From assembly GCF_003044185.1 (NCBI RefSeq), contig NZ_PYYB01000003.1:124001-188000 (forward strand): a stretch of 64,000 bases of DNA, given 5' to 3'. The DNA is from Paraconexibacter algicola. Lineage in GTDB: Bacteria > Actinomycetota > Thermoleophilia > Solirubrobacterales > Solirubrobacteraceae. Under the pieces are notes generated by a model. It searched no databases. It was not told the origin of the DNA and saw only the letters and a list, made by a program, of their open reading frames with translations. The translations under genes were made by a program, and so were the position numbers. This document shows, piece after piece, positions 52,132-59,358 of this stretch (position 1 is the first letter of the stretch; each line of letters opens with the position of its first letter).

Positions 52132-52475
52132 CGCGGAATGTGGGTCGGGTCGATGGTCGCGCGGTCACATTCGAGCGCGCGGGCAATGCGCGCCCATGAG
52201 AGGTCGTCTACGCCCTCGCCAGCCTCAGCGCGCTTCCAGGTGCGTTCGCTGACGAGCGCACGCGACGCGGCCTCCGCGATGGTGAGGCCGTCGCCCCGGA
52301 AGGTCAGCCGGACGCGCGCGAGGTTGGACGTGCGCGGGTTCGCCAGCGCCTTCGCCCGCAGCGCCAGAAACGCGGCGTCGCGCATCGACCGGCGCGACCG
52401 CTTCCCCTCGCCGTTCTTCGCGTCCCAAGCGTCCATCGCGGCGCTCAGGCCGTGGTTGCCGTTGATCGCGCTCAT
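52128..52475 (-). CDS. XRE-like helix-turn-helix protein of the element
   Basis: The 115-residue product has a charged N-terminal half and a C-terminal helix-turn-helix (about 62-112) with DGLTIAEAASRALVSERTWK and LSWARIARALECDRATI. It resembles phage or mobile-element regulators. Start and stop overlap both neighbours by 4 bases. Confidence 0.62.
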   Translation of the reverse strand: MSAINGNHGLSAAMDAWDAKNGEGKRSRRSMRDAAFLALRAKALANPRTSNLARVRLTFRGDGLTIAEAASRALVSERTWKRAEAGEGVDDLSWARIARALECDRATIDPTHIPR

Positions 52476-52741
52476 CGGTCGTCCTCCCGCGCCCGGAGCA
52501 CCCGGCGGACTCGCGCAGCGGCACGGTCGGACGCTGCCGCAAGCGCGGCCCATCCGGACGCCTCGTCCGTCGTGTCGTTGGGGTCGCTTACGGGCGTGCC
52601 GAACTCGGCCGCAATCGCTGCCGAAGACATGCGGCGGACCGGCTCGAAAGCATCGACGCGCTGGACGATCCAAGCGCCCATGTCAGAGGCGACCACGCGA
52701 AACTCGGAACCATCAGGACCGCTGAACTCTGCCCCGATCAT
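52472..52741 (-). CDS. Small unknown protein of the element
   Basis: The 89-residue product starts MIGAEFSGPDGSEFRVVASD and ends in a basic helix (SDRAAARVRRVLRAREDDR). The first half looks beta-rich, the second helical. No family is recognised. It is supported by 4-base overlaps with both neighbours. Confidence 0.6.
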   Translation of the reverse strand: MIGAEFSGPDGSEFRVVASDMGAWIVQRVDAFEPVRRMSSAAIAAEFGTPVSDPNDTTDEASGWAALAAASDRAAARVRRVLRAREDDR

Positions 52742-53151
52742 GCTCGCGCCTTCCCGGTCCGACGCTGCGTCGTCGGCACGTACGCCCACGGAGATTCGCG
52801 CTTCTCGGCCTCGGCGGTCGATGCCTTCGACGCGATGGTCTGTTCTGCGTGGAGGACCGCCGTAGCCGACGCGTCGGCCTCGCGGTACTCGTCGGTGAAG
52901 TCTTCGATCGTGAAGCAGACGCGCGCGGTCGCCCACTCCTCCGGGATCGAGCCGTAGTCGGCCGACTCCACCACGAGCGCCGTGTACAGAAACTCCGACC
53001 CGGAGAACTCGTCCACGACGCCTACAACGCGCACGGCGTTGCCTGCCGGGTCGGCGGCGTCCGGCTCCCGCCGGACGTACAGGCGCGACGGGTCGAGCGT
53101 CGTCCCCGCCTGCGTGCGTGCGCTGGCGACTACGTCGCGCAGGTCGCTCAT
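52738..53151 (-). CDS. Unknown protein of the element
   Basis: The 137-residue acidic product starts at MSDLRDVVASARTQAG. The middle (VRVVGVVDEFSGSEFLYTAL) is beta-rich and hydrophobic enough for a small barrel; the C-terminus is polar. An in-frame ATG upstream gives MEGHP before this start, but the chosen ATG overlaps the upstream stop as ATGA like its neighbours. No family is recognised. Confidence 0.62.
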   Translation of the reverse strand: MSDLRDVVASARTQAGTTLDPSRLYVRREPDAADPAGNAVRVVGVVDEFSGSEFLYTALVVESADYGSIPEEWATARVCFTIEDFTDEYREADASATAVLHAEQTIASKASTAEAEKRESPWAYVPTTQRRTGKARA

Positions 53152-53378
53152 CGGATGCCCTTCCACGGCCCTGCGGAGCCGAAGCCGACGGAGGGCGCTG
53201 CGCCCACCGTGAACGTGCTTTCCGCGTGCGGCCGACGCTCGGTGCGAGCCTCACGCAGTTCTCGCTCAAGCGCAGCCGCGCTATTCGGGTCGGGGACCAG
53301 CGGGTGGACCGGCGTCCGGGCAGGCTGCTCCGGGCGACGGTGAGGACGGGTGAATGCAGAACGCTTCATAAGATTCAT
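53148..53378 (-). CDS. First gene of the element's leftward operon, unknown
   Basis: The 76-residue product begins MNLMKRSAFTRPHRRPEQPA, is basic and Pro-rich at the N-terminus, and has a short charged helix (AALERELREARTERR) in the middle. The start is ATG 53378 or ATG 53369; neither has a strong ribosome-binding site. The promoter would overlap the inverted repeat at 53387-53412. Confidence 0.5.
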   Translation of the reverse strand: MNLMKRSAFTRPHRRPEQPARTPVHPLVPDPNSAAALERELREARTERRPHAESTFTVGAAPSVGFGSAGPWKGIR

Positions 53379-53386
53379 TCTCGCAT

Positions 53387-53412
53387 ATGCTTGTGACACA
53401 CGGCACAAGCAT
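53387..53412. promoter_or_regulatory. Operator-like inverted repeat at the element's divergent promoter
   Basis: ATGCTTGTG (53387-53395) and CACAAGCAT (53404-53412) form a perfect 9-bp inverted repeat with an 8-base spacer. It lies in the 49-base gap between divergent genes at 53378 and 53428, as a phage-type operator would. Helix-turn-helix products of the leftward operon are candidate binders. Confidence 0.6.
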
Positions 53413-53427
53413 CCGTAAGCTGGAAGG

Positions 53428-53658
53428 ATGAACGACCGCGTACTTCTCTTTTTCTACGGCGAGGCTCTACGGGCCATCGCGCTCAGCGCCCGACTCAGCC
53501 GCGTGGACCTCATCGCGAAGGCCACCGGGCAGCCGACGCCGGACAGCGTCAGCGTCGCGGCACGCGAGGCACAGCGCGCCCTCGTTGACCTTCGTGGGCA
53601 GTTGAACGCGCAGGTCATCAAGGCTCAGACACGGGCGCGGCAAGGCGTCCGGCCGTAG
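53428..53658 (+). CDS. Small helical protein of the element
   Basis: The 76-residue product starts MNDRVLLFFYGEALRAIALS and is almost entirely helical by composition. GGAAGG abuts the ATG. It is the only rightward gene from the central divergent promoter and is followed by two hairpins. No family is recognised. Confidence 0.55.
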   Translation: MNDRVLLFFYGEALRAIALSARLSRVDLIAKATGQPTPDSVSVAAREAQRALVDLRGQLNAQVIKAQTRARQGVRP

Positions 53659-53667
53659 AACGTGACG

Positions 53668-53731
53668 GAGGCCGGGAGACGGCCCGTGTGGGCCTCTCAG
53701 CGGTCCGACCGTTCGCCTTCGGCCGGACCGC
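53668..53731 (+). terminator. Two consecutive hairpins
   Basis: GAGGCC (53668-53673) pairs with GGCCTC (53691-53696), and directly after that GCGGTCCG (53700-53707) pairs with CGGACCGC (53724-53731). They follow the gene ending at 53658. Confidence 0.5.
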
Positions 53732-53807
53732 GTTGCCGCCCCATTCCAAGCGCGGCGATAGGAGACGAACCGCCGCTACCGAAAGCGTACGGCGGCGCGT
53801 GCCGTCA

Positions 53808-54047
53808 TTAGGCTACGGCGCGCAGATCGTCCACGACCCACGCAGGCGCAACGCCCTGCTCGACAGCGCGCAGGACCGCGATCGGAGGCTGTCCCTTCCG
53901 GATGCGCGAGCGCGCCCGGCGGCACATGCGCTCGGCGTCGCGCTGCTCCTCAGCACGGATGCTCTCGGCCTCTTCGACGTAGGCGAGGACAGCGCCGATG
54001 TTCTCAGCGGTCGGACGGTCCGGATCGATCAGCGCAAACTCGAGCAT
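53808..54047 (-). CDS. Small acidic/helical protein of the element
   Basis: The 79-residue product begins MLEFALIDPDRPTAENIGAV. Helices follow with ESIRAEEQRDAERMCRRARS and a C-terminal EQGVAPAWVVDDLRAVA. It lies 12 bases downstream of the larger gene at 54060 and is probably co-transcribed. No family is recognised. Confidence 0.5.
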   Translation of the reverse strand: MLEFALIDPDRPTAENIGAVLAYVEEAESIRAEEQRDAERMCRRARSRIRKGQPPIAVLRAVEQGVAPAWVVDDLRAVA

Positions 54048-54059
54048 GCACGAATTGTA

Positions 54060-54968
54060 TCAATCGCCACTAACGACGGATGCCGTCAGATGCCCGGTCT
54101 TCTTGTAGTAGGCCGCGTCGTCGATCAAGTCGTCCGCGAGCGCACTCAGGCCACCGAAGAACTCATGCACCTTCGCGTAGGACGGCAACGACGGTTCGTT
54201 GCGGAAGTCGACGGCACGCGGCGGCGCTCCGGTCTTGGCCGTCCACTCGATCAGTGCGACCCAGGCGCCCTCAGCCGTCCAGCGGCGACGCTTCGCGGCC
54301 GGCCCCTTCCTCGGAGCGCGTGGGGCGTTGGGGATGCTGACGGCGATGGGCACGGCTACGGCGCGCTTCGCACGGCGGCGCAGCTTCGTCAGTTCGCGTG
54401 AGGTCGCTACGGCGATCTTCGCCTTCTCGCGGTCGGCTTCCGTGATCCTGCCCCACGCGCCCTGCTGTGCCCAATAGCGCGCCTGCGCTCGGCGCTGCGT
54501 CAGGCGCTCCTGCGTACGGTCGATGACGCCGAGGATGCGCTCGGCTTCCTCGCGGTAGTCGCGGGTGCCCTTGCGCTGCTGAGGAAGCACGCTGCGTAGT
54601 TCGCTTTCGATGCGCTGGGTCGCCTTGACAATCTGGTTCAACGACGCCTCGAACTGCGCTCGGCGGTACGGCTTCGCGGTCCGGGTGCGCCCGCCGGACG
54701 CTCGGCGCAGCATCCCTCGCACCTTCGCGCGCTCGGCCTGAACGCGGCCGGACGCGCGCCGTAGTTCCGGGTGCCGGAACGTCCGTCCGGTCGCCGGGCC
54801 GGACCGAAGAATCGGAGCGATGGGCGCTGCCGCATCGGTCAGGGCCGCGAGGGTCGCGCGCAGGCGGTCGTCCCGGTCCGGTGGGTTCTTCCCGCGTAGG
54901 GCTGCGCGTGTGCGTGCGGATGCGCCGATAGCGGCGTCCGCCTGCCGGATGAGAGGTGAGTGGTCCAT
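54060..54968 (-). CDS. Coiled-coil protein with homing-endonuclease-associated repeat
   Basis: The 302-residue product is Arg/Ala-rich and helical over residues 1-215, with likely coiled coils at about 110-180 (YREEAERILGVIDRTQERLT). The C-terminal ~60 residues resemble the DNA-binding homing-endonuclease-associated repeat: EGAWVALIEWTAKTGAPPRA followed by PSYAKVHEFFGGLSALADDL. No nuclease motif (HNH, GIY-YIG or LAGLIDADG) is seen. It may bind DNA for replication, partition or regulation. Confidence 0.6.
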   Translation of the reverse strand: MDHSPLIRQADAAIGASARTRAALRGKNPPDRDDRLRATLAALTDAAAPIAPILRSGPATGRTFRHPELRRASGRVQAERAKVRGMLRRASGGRTRTAKPYRRAQFEASLNQIVKATQRIESELRSVLPQQRKGTRDYREEAERILGVIDRTQERLTQRRAQARYWAQQGAWGRITEADREKAKIAVATSRELTKLRRRAKRAVAVPIAVSIPNAPRAPRKGPAAKRRRWTAEGAWVALIEWTAKTGAPPRAVDFRNEPSLPSYAKVHEFFGGLSALADDLIDDAAYYKKTGHLTASVVSGD

Positions 54969-54981
54969 CTCTCCAGTCTAA

Positions 54982-55048
54982 CGATACGCTCGACACCCCT
55001 CGCGGCTCGCTATTGCAACAGCCGATATATAAGAGCCGTGTCGTATCG
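54982..55048. promoter_or_regulatory. Inverted CGATACG sites flanking a possible promoter
   Basis: CGATACG (54982-54988) and its reverse complement CGTATCG (55042-55048) flank an AT-rich TATATAA stretch (55025-55031) that could be the -10 region of the leftward gene at 54968. The context CAC/GTG beside each copy also matches. Confidence 0.4.
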
Positions 55049-55132
55049 CTAAAGGCCGTTTTTGCGAGCAAGCCCCGTGACCGCCGCTCAATTCTCTAGA
55101 CAGTCATTGGAGTTTTTGCACGGAAACCCCAT

Positions 55133-55177
55133 GAGGGGGGTACGGGGTCCCCCTTGGGGGTCCCCCTCACCCCCCTC
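55133..55177. other. Very GC-rich hairpin
   Basis: GAGGGGGG (55133-55140) pairs with CCCCCCTC (55170-55177). Inside, GGGGTCCCCC and GGGGGTCCCC fold back with one T-T mismatch. G-runs on both strands could also form quadruplexes. It lies between coding blocks of the element, about 300 bases from the iterons. Confidence 0.55.
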
Positions 55178-55261
55178 GGTTCCTGTCTGGGCCTACTGCT
55201 GCCGCCGGACGCTGGATGAATCCGGCTGCCGGGAGAGATAACCGGACGCCACGACGAACCC

Positions 55262-55443
55262 GTGCGGGAACAAAAGTGCGGAAGGTGCGGGATTCTGCGG
55301 GGGTCCGCCGAGGCCGTTGCTACCGTCGGCAGCCTTCCGGTCCACGCGACCGGGAGTGGTGCCCCTACTGCGCCCCGTGGAGAGTCCGGCAAGACAGAAT
55401 CCACGGGGCGCAGCCTATTGGGGACCGCGTCACCCGGGGATGA
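55262..55443 (+). pseudogene. Possible zinc-finger gene with a frameshift at a G-run
   Basis: One frame starts VREQKCGRCGILRG from GTG 55262. At a run of five G (55299-55303) a shift of one base leads to VRRGRCYRRQPSG and then REWCPYCAPW. Together the two pieces would give CxxC plus CxxC, as in small zinc-binding phage proteins. Without the shift neither half looks like a protein. It could be decay, a sequencing error or a real frameshift site; support is weak. Confidence 0.25.
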
Positions 55444-55470
55444 CGCCTTGCGGTTTACCGCACGCTACCG

Positions 55471-55530
55471 ACTCTGCGTGACAGACCGTGACTCTGCGTG
55501 ACAGATCGTGACTCTGCGTGACAGATCAGG
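55471..55530. repeat. Three tandem 20-bp iterons
   Basis: ACTCTGCGTGACAGACCGTG is followed by two more copies with an exact 20-bp period. Copy 2 has one change (ATCGTG end) and copy 3 diverges only in its last few bases. Direct tandem repeats of this size without spacers are typical of Rep- or partition-protein binding sites. They are not CRISPR. Confidence 0.8.
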
Positions 55531-55665
55531 ACACCGTGTCCAGTCCCGCATTACCCCGCTCTCCCGCCCCACCGGGAGCCGTACGCAGCGACCCTCGCGA
55601 CCCCATGGCCGCAGGTCAATCCCTACTGATCGTGTGCAGTATGCGGAGGCGGGGCACCGGAGAAC

Positions 55666-55866
55666 TCAGGCGTCCCTCAGCCTCCACGCGCGCATCTCGG
55701 CAATGTCGCTGTCCGGGTTGCGGACGAGATGCTCCCCGCAGACGCACTCGGCGTGCTGCTTGAGCGGCTGAAAAGCGATGTTGCCGTGGTGGTCGCCAAC
55801 CCCGGCGGCGGACGAGATGCCGGTATCGGCCACCGGGGCTTCACAGGTAGGGCAGATGAGATCCAT
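55666..55866 (-). CDS. Small zinc-ribbon-like protein of the element
   Basis: The 66-residue product begins MDLICPTCEAPVADTG and later has ECVCGEHL, giving two Cys pairs as in a zinc ribbon. The remainder is polar. No other domain is present. It is the gene nearest to the right attachment site. Confidence 0.5.
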   Translation of the reverse strand: MDLICPTCEAPVADTGISSAAGVGDHHGNIAFQPLKQHAECVCGEHLVRNPDSDIAEMRAWRLRDA

Positions 55867-55942
55867 GCGCCCAGGGTGCGCCGCCCGGTGGACGGAACGA
55901 ACCGGGTCGAGAGGGTCGCTTGGGGCGCTCTCAGAGGCCGAA

Positions 55943-55962
55943 TGTCCCCACCCGTGTCCCCA
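55943..55962. promoter_or_regulatory. Right pair of integrase arm-type sites
   Basis: Two direct TGTCCCCA copies (55943-55950 and 55955-55962), 12 bases apart, mirror the pair at 49738-49756. Confidence 0.5.
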
Positions 55963-55982
55963 CGGAGGCCGTAGAACGACGA

Positions 55983-56004
55983 AACGCCCGTATATACGGG
56001 CGTT
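55983..56004 (-). terminator. Element-supplied tRNA-Glu terminator
   Basis: A perfect 22-bp palindrome (AACGCCCGTAT / ATACGGGCGTT) lies directly 3' of the intact tRNA-Glu and is followed on the minus strand by TCGTCGTTC. It replaces the host hairpin now stranded at 49547-49570. Confidence 0.65.
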
Positions 56005-56007
56005 CCG

Positions 56008-56037
56008 GAGGTACCGCTACGGGGATTCGAACCCCGG
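56008..56037. other. Right attachment site of integrated element
   Basis: The 24 bases 56008-56031 are identical to 49573-49596. They comprise the T-arm and acceptor 3' strand of tRNA-Glu plus four bases past it. The element between the repeats is about 6.4 kb. Confidence 0.85.
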
Positions 56038-56084
56038 TTTCCGCCGTGAGAGGGCGGCGTCCTAGTCCCCTAGACGATAGCGGC
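56012..56084 (-). tRNA. tRNA-Glu (CTC)
   Basis: The minus strand folds as a tRNA of 73 nt. The acceptor strands are GCCGCTA and TAGCGGT, the D-arm contains CTAGGGGACTAGGA, the anticodon arm CCGCCCTCTCACGGCGG has anticodon CTC, and the T-arm contains GGTTCGAATCC. CCA is not encoded. The gene is the target of the adjacent integrase and stays intact because the element carries the 3' part. Confidence 0.95.
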
Positions 56085-56196
56085 GCGGGGAACGGCAGAG
56101 TAGCAAGAGACGCGCGACGGCGCGGTGCGGGCGGTGGGACACGCCCGGCGCACCGCGCCGTCGGGCTCTCGGGGCGCGGTCGGTGACCGCGGCGCC

Positions 56197-56799
56197 CTAC
56201 GACCCGGGGGTCGGGGTCGGGGCGGGGGTCGGCGCCGGGGCGGGAGCGGGCTTCGCCGGCTTCGGGTCGTCGAACTTCACGCGGCGCAGCTCGACCTTCG
56301 GGGCGTCGGTCGACGCGTCCTTGCGGCCGTGGCGGTGCTCGACGCGGCCCTCGAGCTTCACGCGGTCGCCGGCGCGCACGTCGGCGAGGTCGACCTTCTG
56401 GTCACCGGTGCGGTCGTCGGTCTTCACGGAGAGCTTCGCGTCGTCGAGCGTGAAGGTCGTCTCCTTCGTCACGACGGTCTTCGGGCCGCGCTTGGCGGTC
56501 CGGACCTTCTTGCTCGTCTTCACGACGACCGTGCCGTCCACGGTGCCGTCCGGGTTGACCGTCAGCGCCTGCGACACGAGCGTGCCGTGGACGTCGAACG
56601 CGTGCCAGTGCGTGCGATGCCCCTTCTTCTCGCCGCGGTCGCCGCGGTCGCCGTCGTCCGGGCGGTCGTGGCCGGCGGGCGCCGTCTTGACCGGCTTGAC
56701 GTCGGGCTTCTCGGCGTGCTCGGGCTTGTCGGCGACGGCCGTGGCGCTCAGGGACAGGGAGGCCAGGCCGGCCAGGATCAGCGGGGACTTGCGCATCAT
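56197..56799 (-). CDS. Secreted protein with OB-like domain
   Basis: The 200-residue product starts at ATG 56799 (or 56796) behind GAGGAG. A signal peptide covers residues 1-23. A charged His/Asp/Lys-rich segment follows, then a small beta domain (about 75-175) with FDVHGTLVSQALTVNPDGTV and VRAGDRVKLEGRVEHRHGRK, reminiscent of DUF5666/OB-like folds. A Pro/Ala tail ends the protein. Its role is unknown. Confidence 0.72.
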   Translation of the reverse strand: MMRKSPLILAGLASLSLSATAVADKPEHAEKPDVKPVKTAPAGHDRPDDGDRGDRGEKKGHRTHWHAFDVHGTLVSQALTVNPDGTVDGTVVVKTSKKVRTAKRGPKTVVTKETTFTLDDAKLSVKTDDRTGDQKVDLADVRAGDRVKLEGRVEHRHGRKDASTDAPKVELRRVKFDDPKPAKPAPAPAPTPAPTPTPGS

Positions 56800-56909
56800 G
56801 CGACTCCTCGGGTGGGGTACGCCTGTCCGAACGCGGCACCCGGCCGGAGGTTGGAGAGTGACGTCGGACGTCGTCGCGCGCGCGGTTTCGCTATCGTCGC
56901 CGCTCGCCT

Positions 56910-56993
56910 GCGGATGTGGCGGAATTGGTAGACGCGCGGCGTTCAGGTCGCCGTGGAGGTAACTCCGTGGAGGTTCGAGTCCTCTCATCCGCA
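56910..56993 (+). tRNA. tRNA-Leu (CAG)
   Basis: The 84-nt sequence has acceptor strands GCGGATG and CATCCGC, the D-loop with GGAATTGGTAGAC, anticodon CAG in GTTCAGGTC, a long variable arm, and the T-arm GGTTCGAGTCC. CCA is not encoded. Confidence 0.96.
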
Positions 56994-57003
56994 CTGCAGG
57001 CCC

Positions 57004-57031
57004 GAGGCCCCCGGCACCCGCCGGGGGCCTC
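57004..57031. terminator. Hairpin after tRNA-Leu
   Basis: GAGGCCCCCGG and CCGGGGGCCTC form a perfect 11-bp stem with a 6-base loop, between tRNA-Leu and the converging gene that ends at 57049. Confidence 0.65.
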
Positions 57032-57048
57032 GCCCGTTCCGGGGCGGA

Positions 57049-58137
57049 TCAGCGGCGCCGGGCGGTGAACCGGGCCGTGCCGCTGCAGACGCCCTGGGAG
57101 AGCTCGGCGATCCCGTCACGCAGCGTCCCGCCGACGAGCCGGCCGCTGATGCGCGTCGCGGTGCCCGACCGCGACGCGACGGCGACGAAGCTCCCGTCTG
57201 GGGCGATCCGCGCGCGCGGGACCAGCGCCGTCGCCGCCTGCGTCGTGAAGGCCGACACGAGGCCCGGGGTCGGGCACAGCAGGCTCACGGCGACGCGCAG
57301 GTCGCGGATCTCCCGTCCCACGACCCGCAGGCCCGTCACCCCGCCGCCGGACCAGCGGCCCGCGCGGACCGCCGTCCGCGGAGCCGACGCGGAACGCACC
57401 GCGACGGTCCGCTCCGCGCTCGTGAGCACCTGTCCACCGACGGTCAGGCGGGCGCGCACGCGCACGCTCCCGCGGGGAAGGGTCGTGGTCACCCGGGCGC
57501 GGCCCGCGGCGACCGTCCCCCGCCCGGCGCGGACCCAGCGACCGGCGGCGCGCCGCTCGACGTCGACGACCGTCCCGGCCGGCACCCCCGCCCCGGCCTG
57601 CACGGTCGCGATGACGGGGAATCCCGCGTAGCGTCGCGCCGGGAGCGCGAGCGCCGGGCGCGCCTCGGTGACGAGCCGGAAGCGCTGCACCGGCCCGGTC
57701 TCGAACGGCGGTGCGCATCCCGCGCACAGCCTGGAGACCTGCCAGTACCAGGTGCCGGGGGTGAGCTGCGGCGCCGGGACGGCGGTGCTGCCCAGGAGCG
57801 CCCGGCAGGTGTTCGGGTCCTGCGGGGTCGAGGCGCCCGTGACGCGGGCGACGGGGTTCGCGAGGCGGCCCTCCGCGTCGAGCGCCGGCGAGGCGGACAT
57901 GAGCACCGCGTAGTCGGTCTCTCCCGCCAGCCGCGGGTTGCCGTCGCCGAAGTCCTGCGTGCGGTAGAGCGGGCACGCGTACGACACGGGGATGCCCGCG
58001 GCCGCGGTCGGCACCGTCGCCTCGGGCGCGGGCGACAGCGGCGTGACGGGCGGGTCGCCGGGCAGGGCCCGGGCGGTGGCGCCGCCGAGCGCGACGAGGA
58101 CGGCGGCGAGGAGCAGGGTCGGGCGTGCGCGGCTCAC
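57049..58137 (-). CDS. Secreted protein with fibronectin/Ig-like domains
   Basis: The 362-residue product starts at GTG with a signal peptide ending near GATARALPGD (residue ~25). The first domain resembles a fibronectin type III or Ig fold and ends with TPGTWYWQVSRLCAGC. Two basic beta domains follow, the last with a Cys pair (SLLCPTPG and QGVCSGTARF). No enzyme motif is seen. The style matches other surface proteins in this window. Confidence 0.75.
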   Translation of the reverse strand: MSRARPTLLLAAVLVALGGATARALPGDPPVTPLSPAPEATVPTAAAGIPVSYACPLYRTQDFGDGNPRLAGETDYAVLMSASPALDAEGRLANPVARVTGASTPQDPNTCRALLGSTAVPAPQLTPGTWYWQVSRLCAGCAPPFETGPVQRFRLVTEARPALALPARRYAGFPVIATVQAGAGVPAGTVVDVERRAAGRWVRAGRGTVAAGRARVTTTLPRGSVRVRARLTVGGQVLTSAERTVAVRSASAPRTAVRAGRWSGGGVTGLRVVGREIRDLRVAVSLLCPTPGLVSAFTTQAATALVPRARIAPDGSFVAVASRSGTATRISGRLVGGTLRDGIAELSQGVCSGTARFTARRR

Positions 58138-58191
58138 GAGACGCGATCGTAGTCGCGTCTGCCGCGGCCGGCCAGGTCCCGGCGGCGGACC

Positions 58192-59265
<1,074 letters not shown>

Positions 59266-59358
59266 CGGGGTCCCGGATGATCGCAGTGGACGCTGGCGCG
59301 CCGCCCCTTCACGCCCTACTGTGCGCGAAACGGACGTCTCTTGGGGAAGGGATTCAGG

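Noticed and set aside
53688-54401. A 237-codon rightward frame in the element
   Set aside because: It runs over two hairpins and then antisense to two better leftward genes, with no ribosome-binding site.
55471-55530. Tandem repeats as a CRISPR array
   Set aside because: The 20-bp units are contiguous with no spacers, and no cas gene is present.
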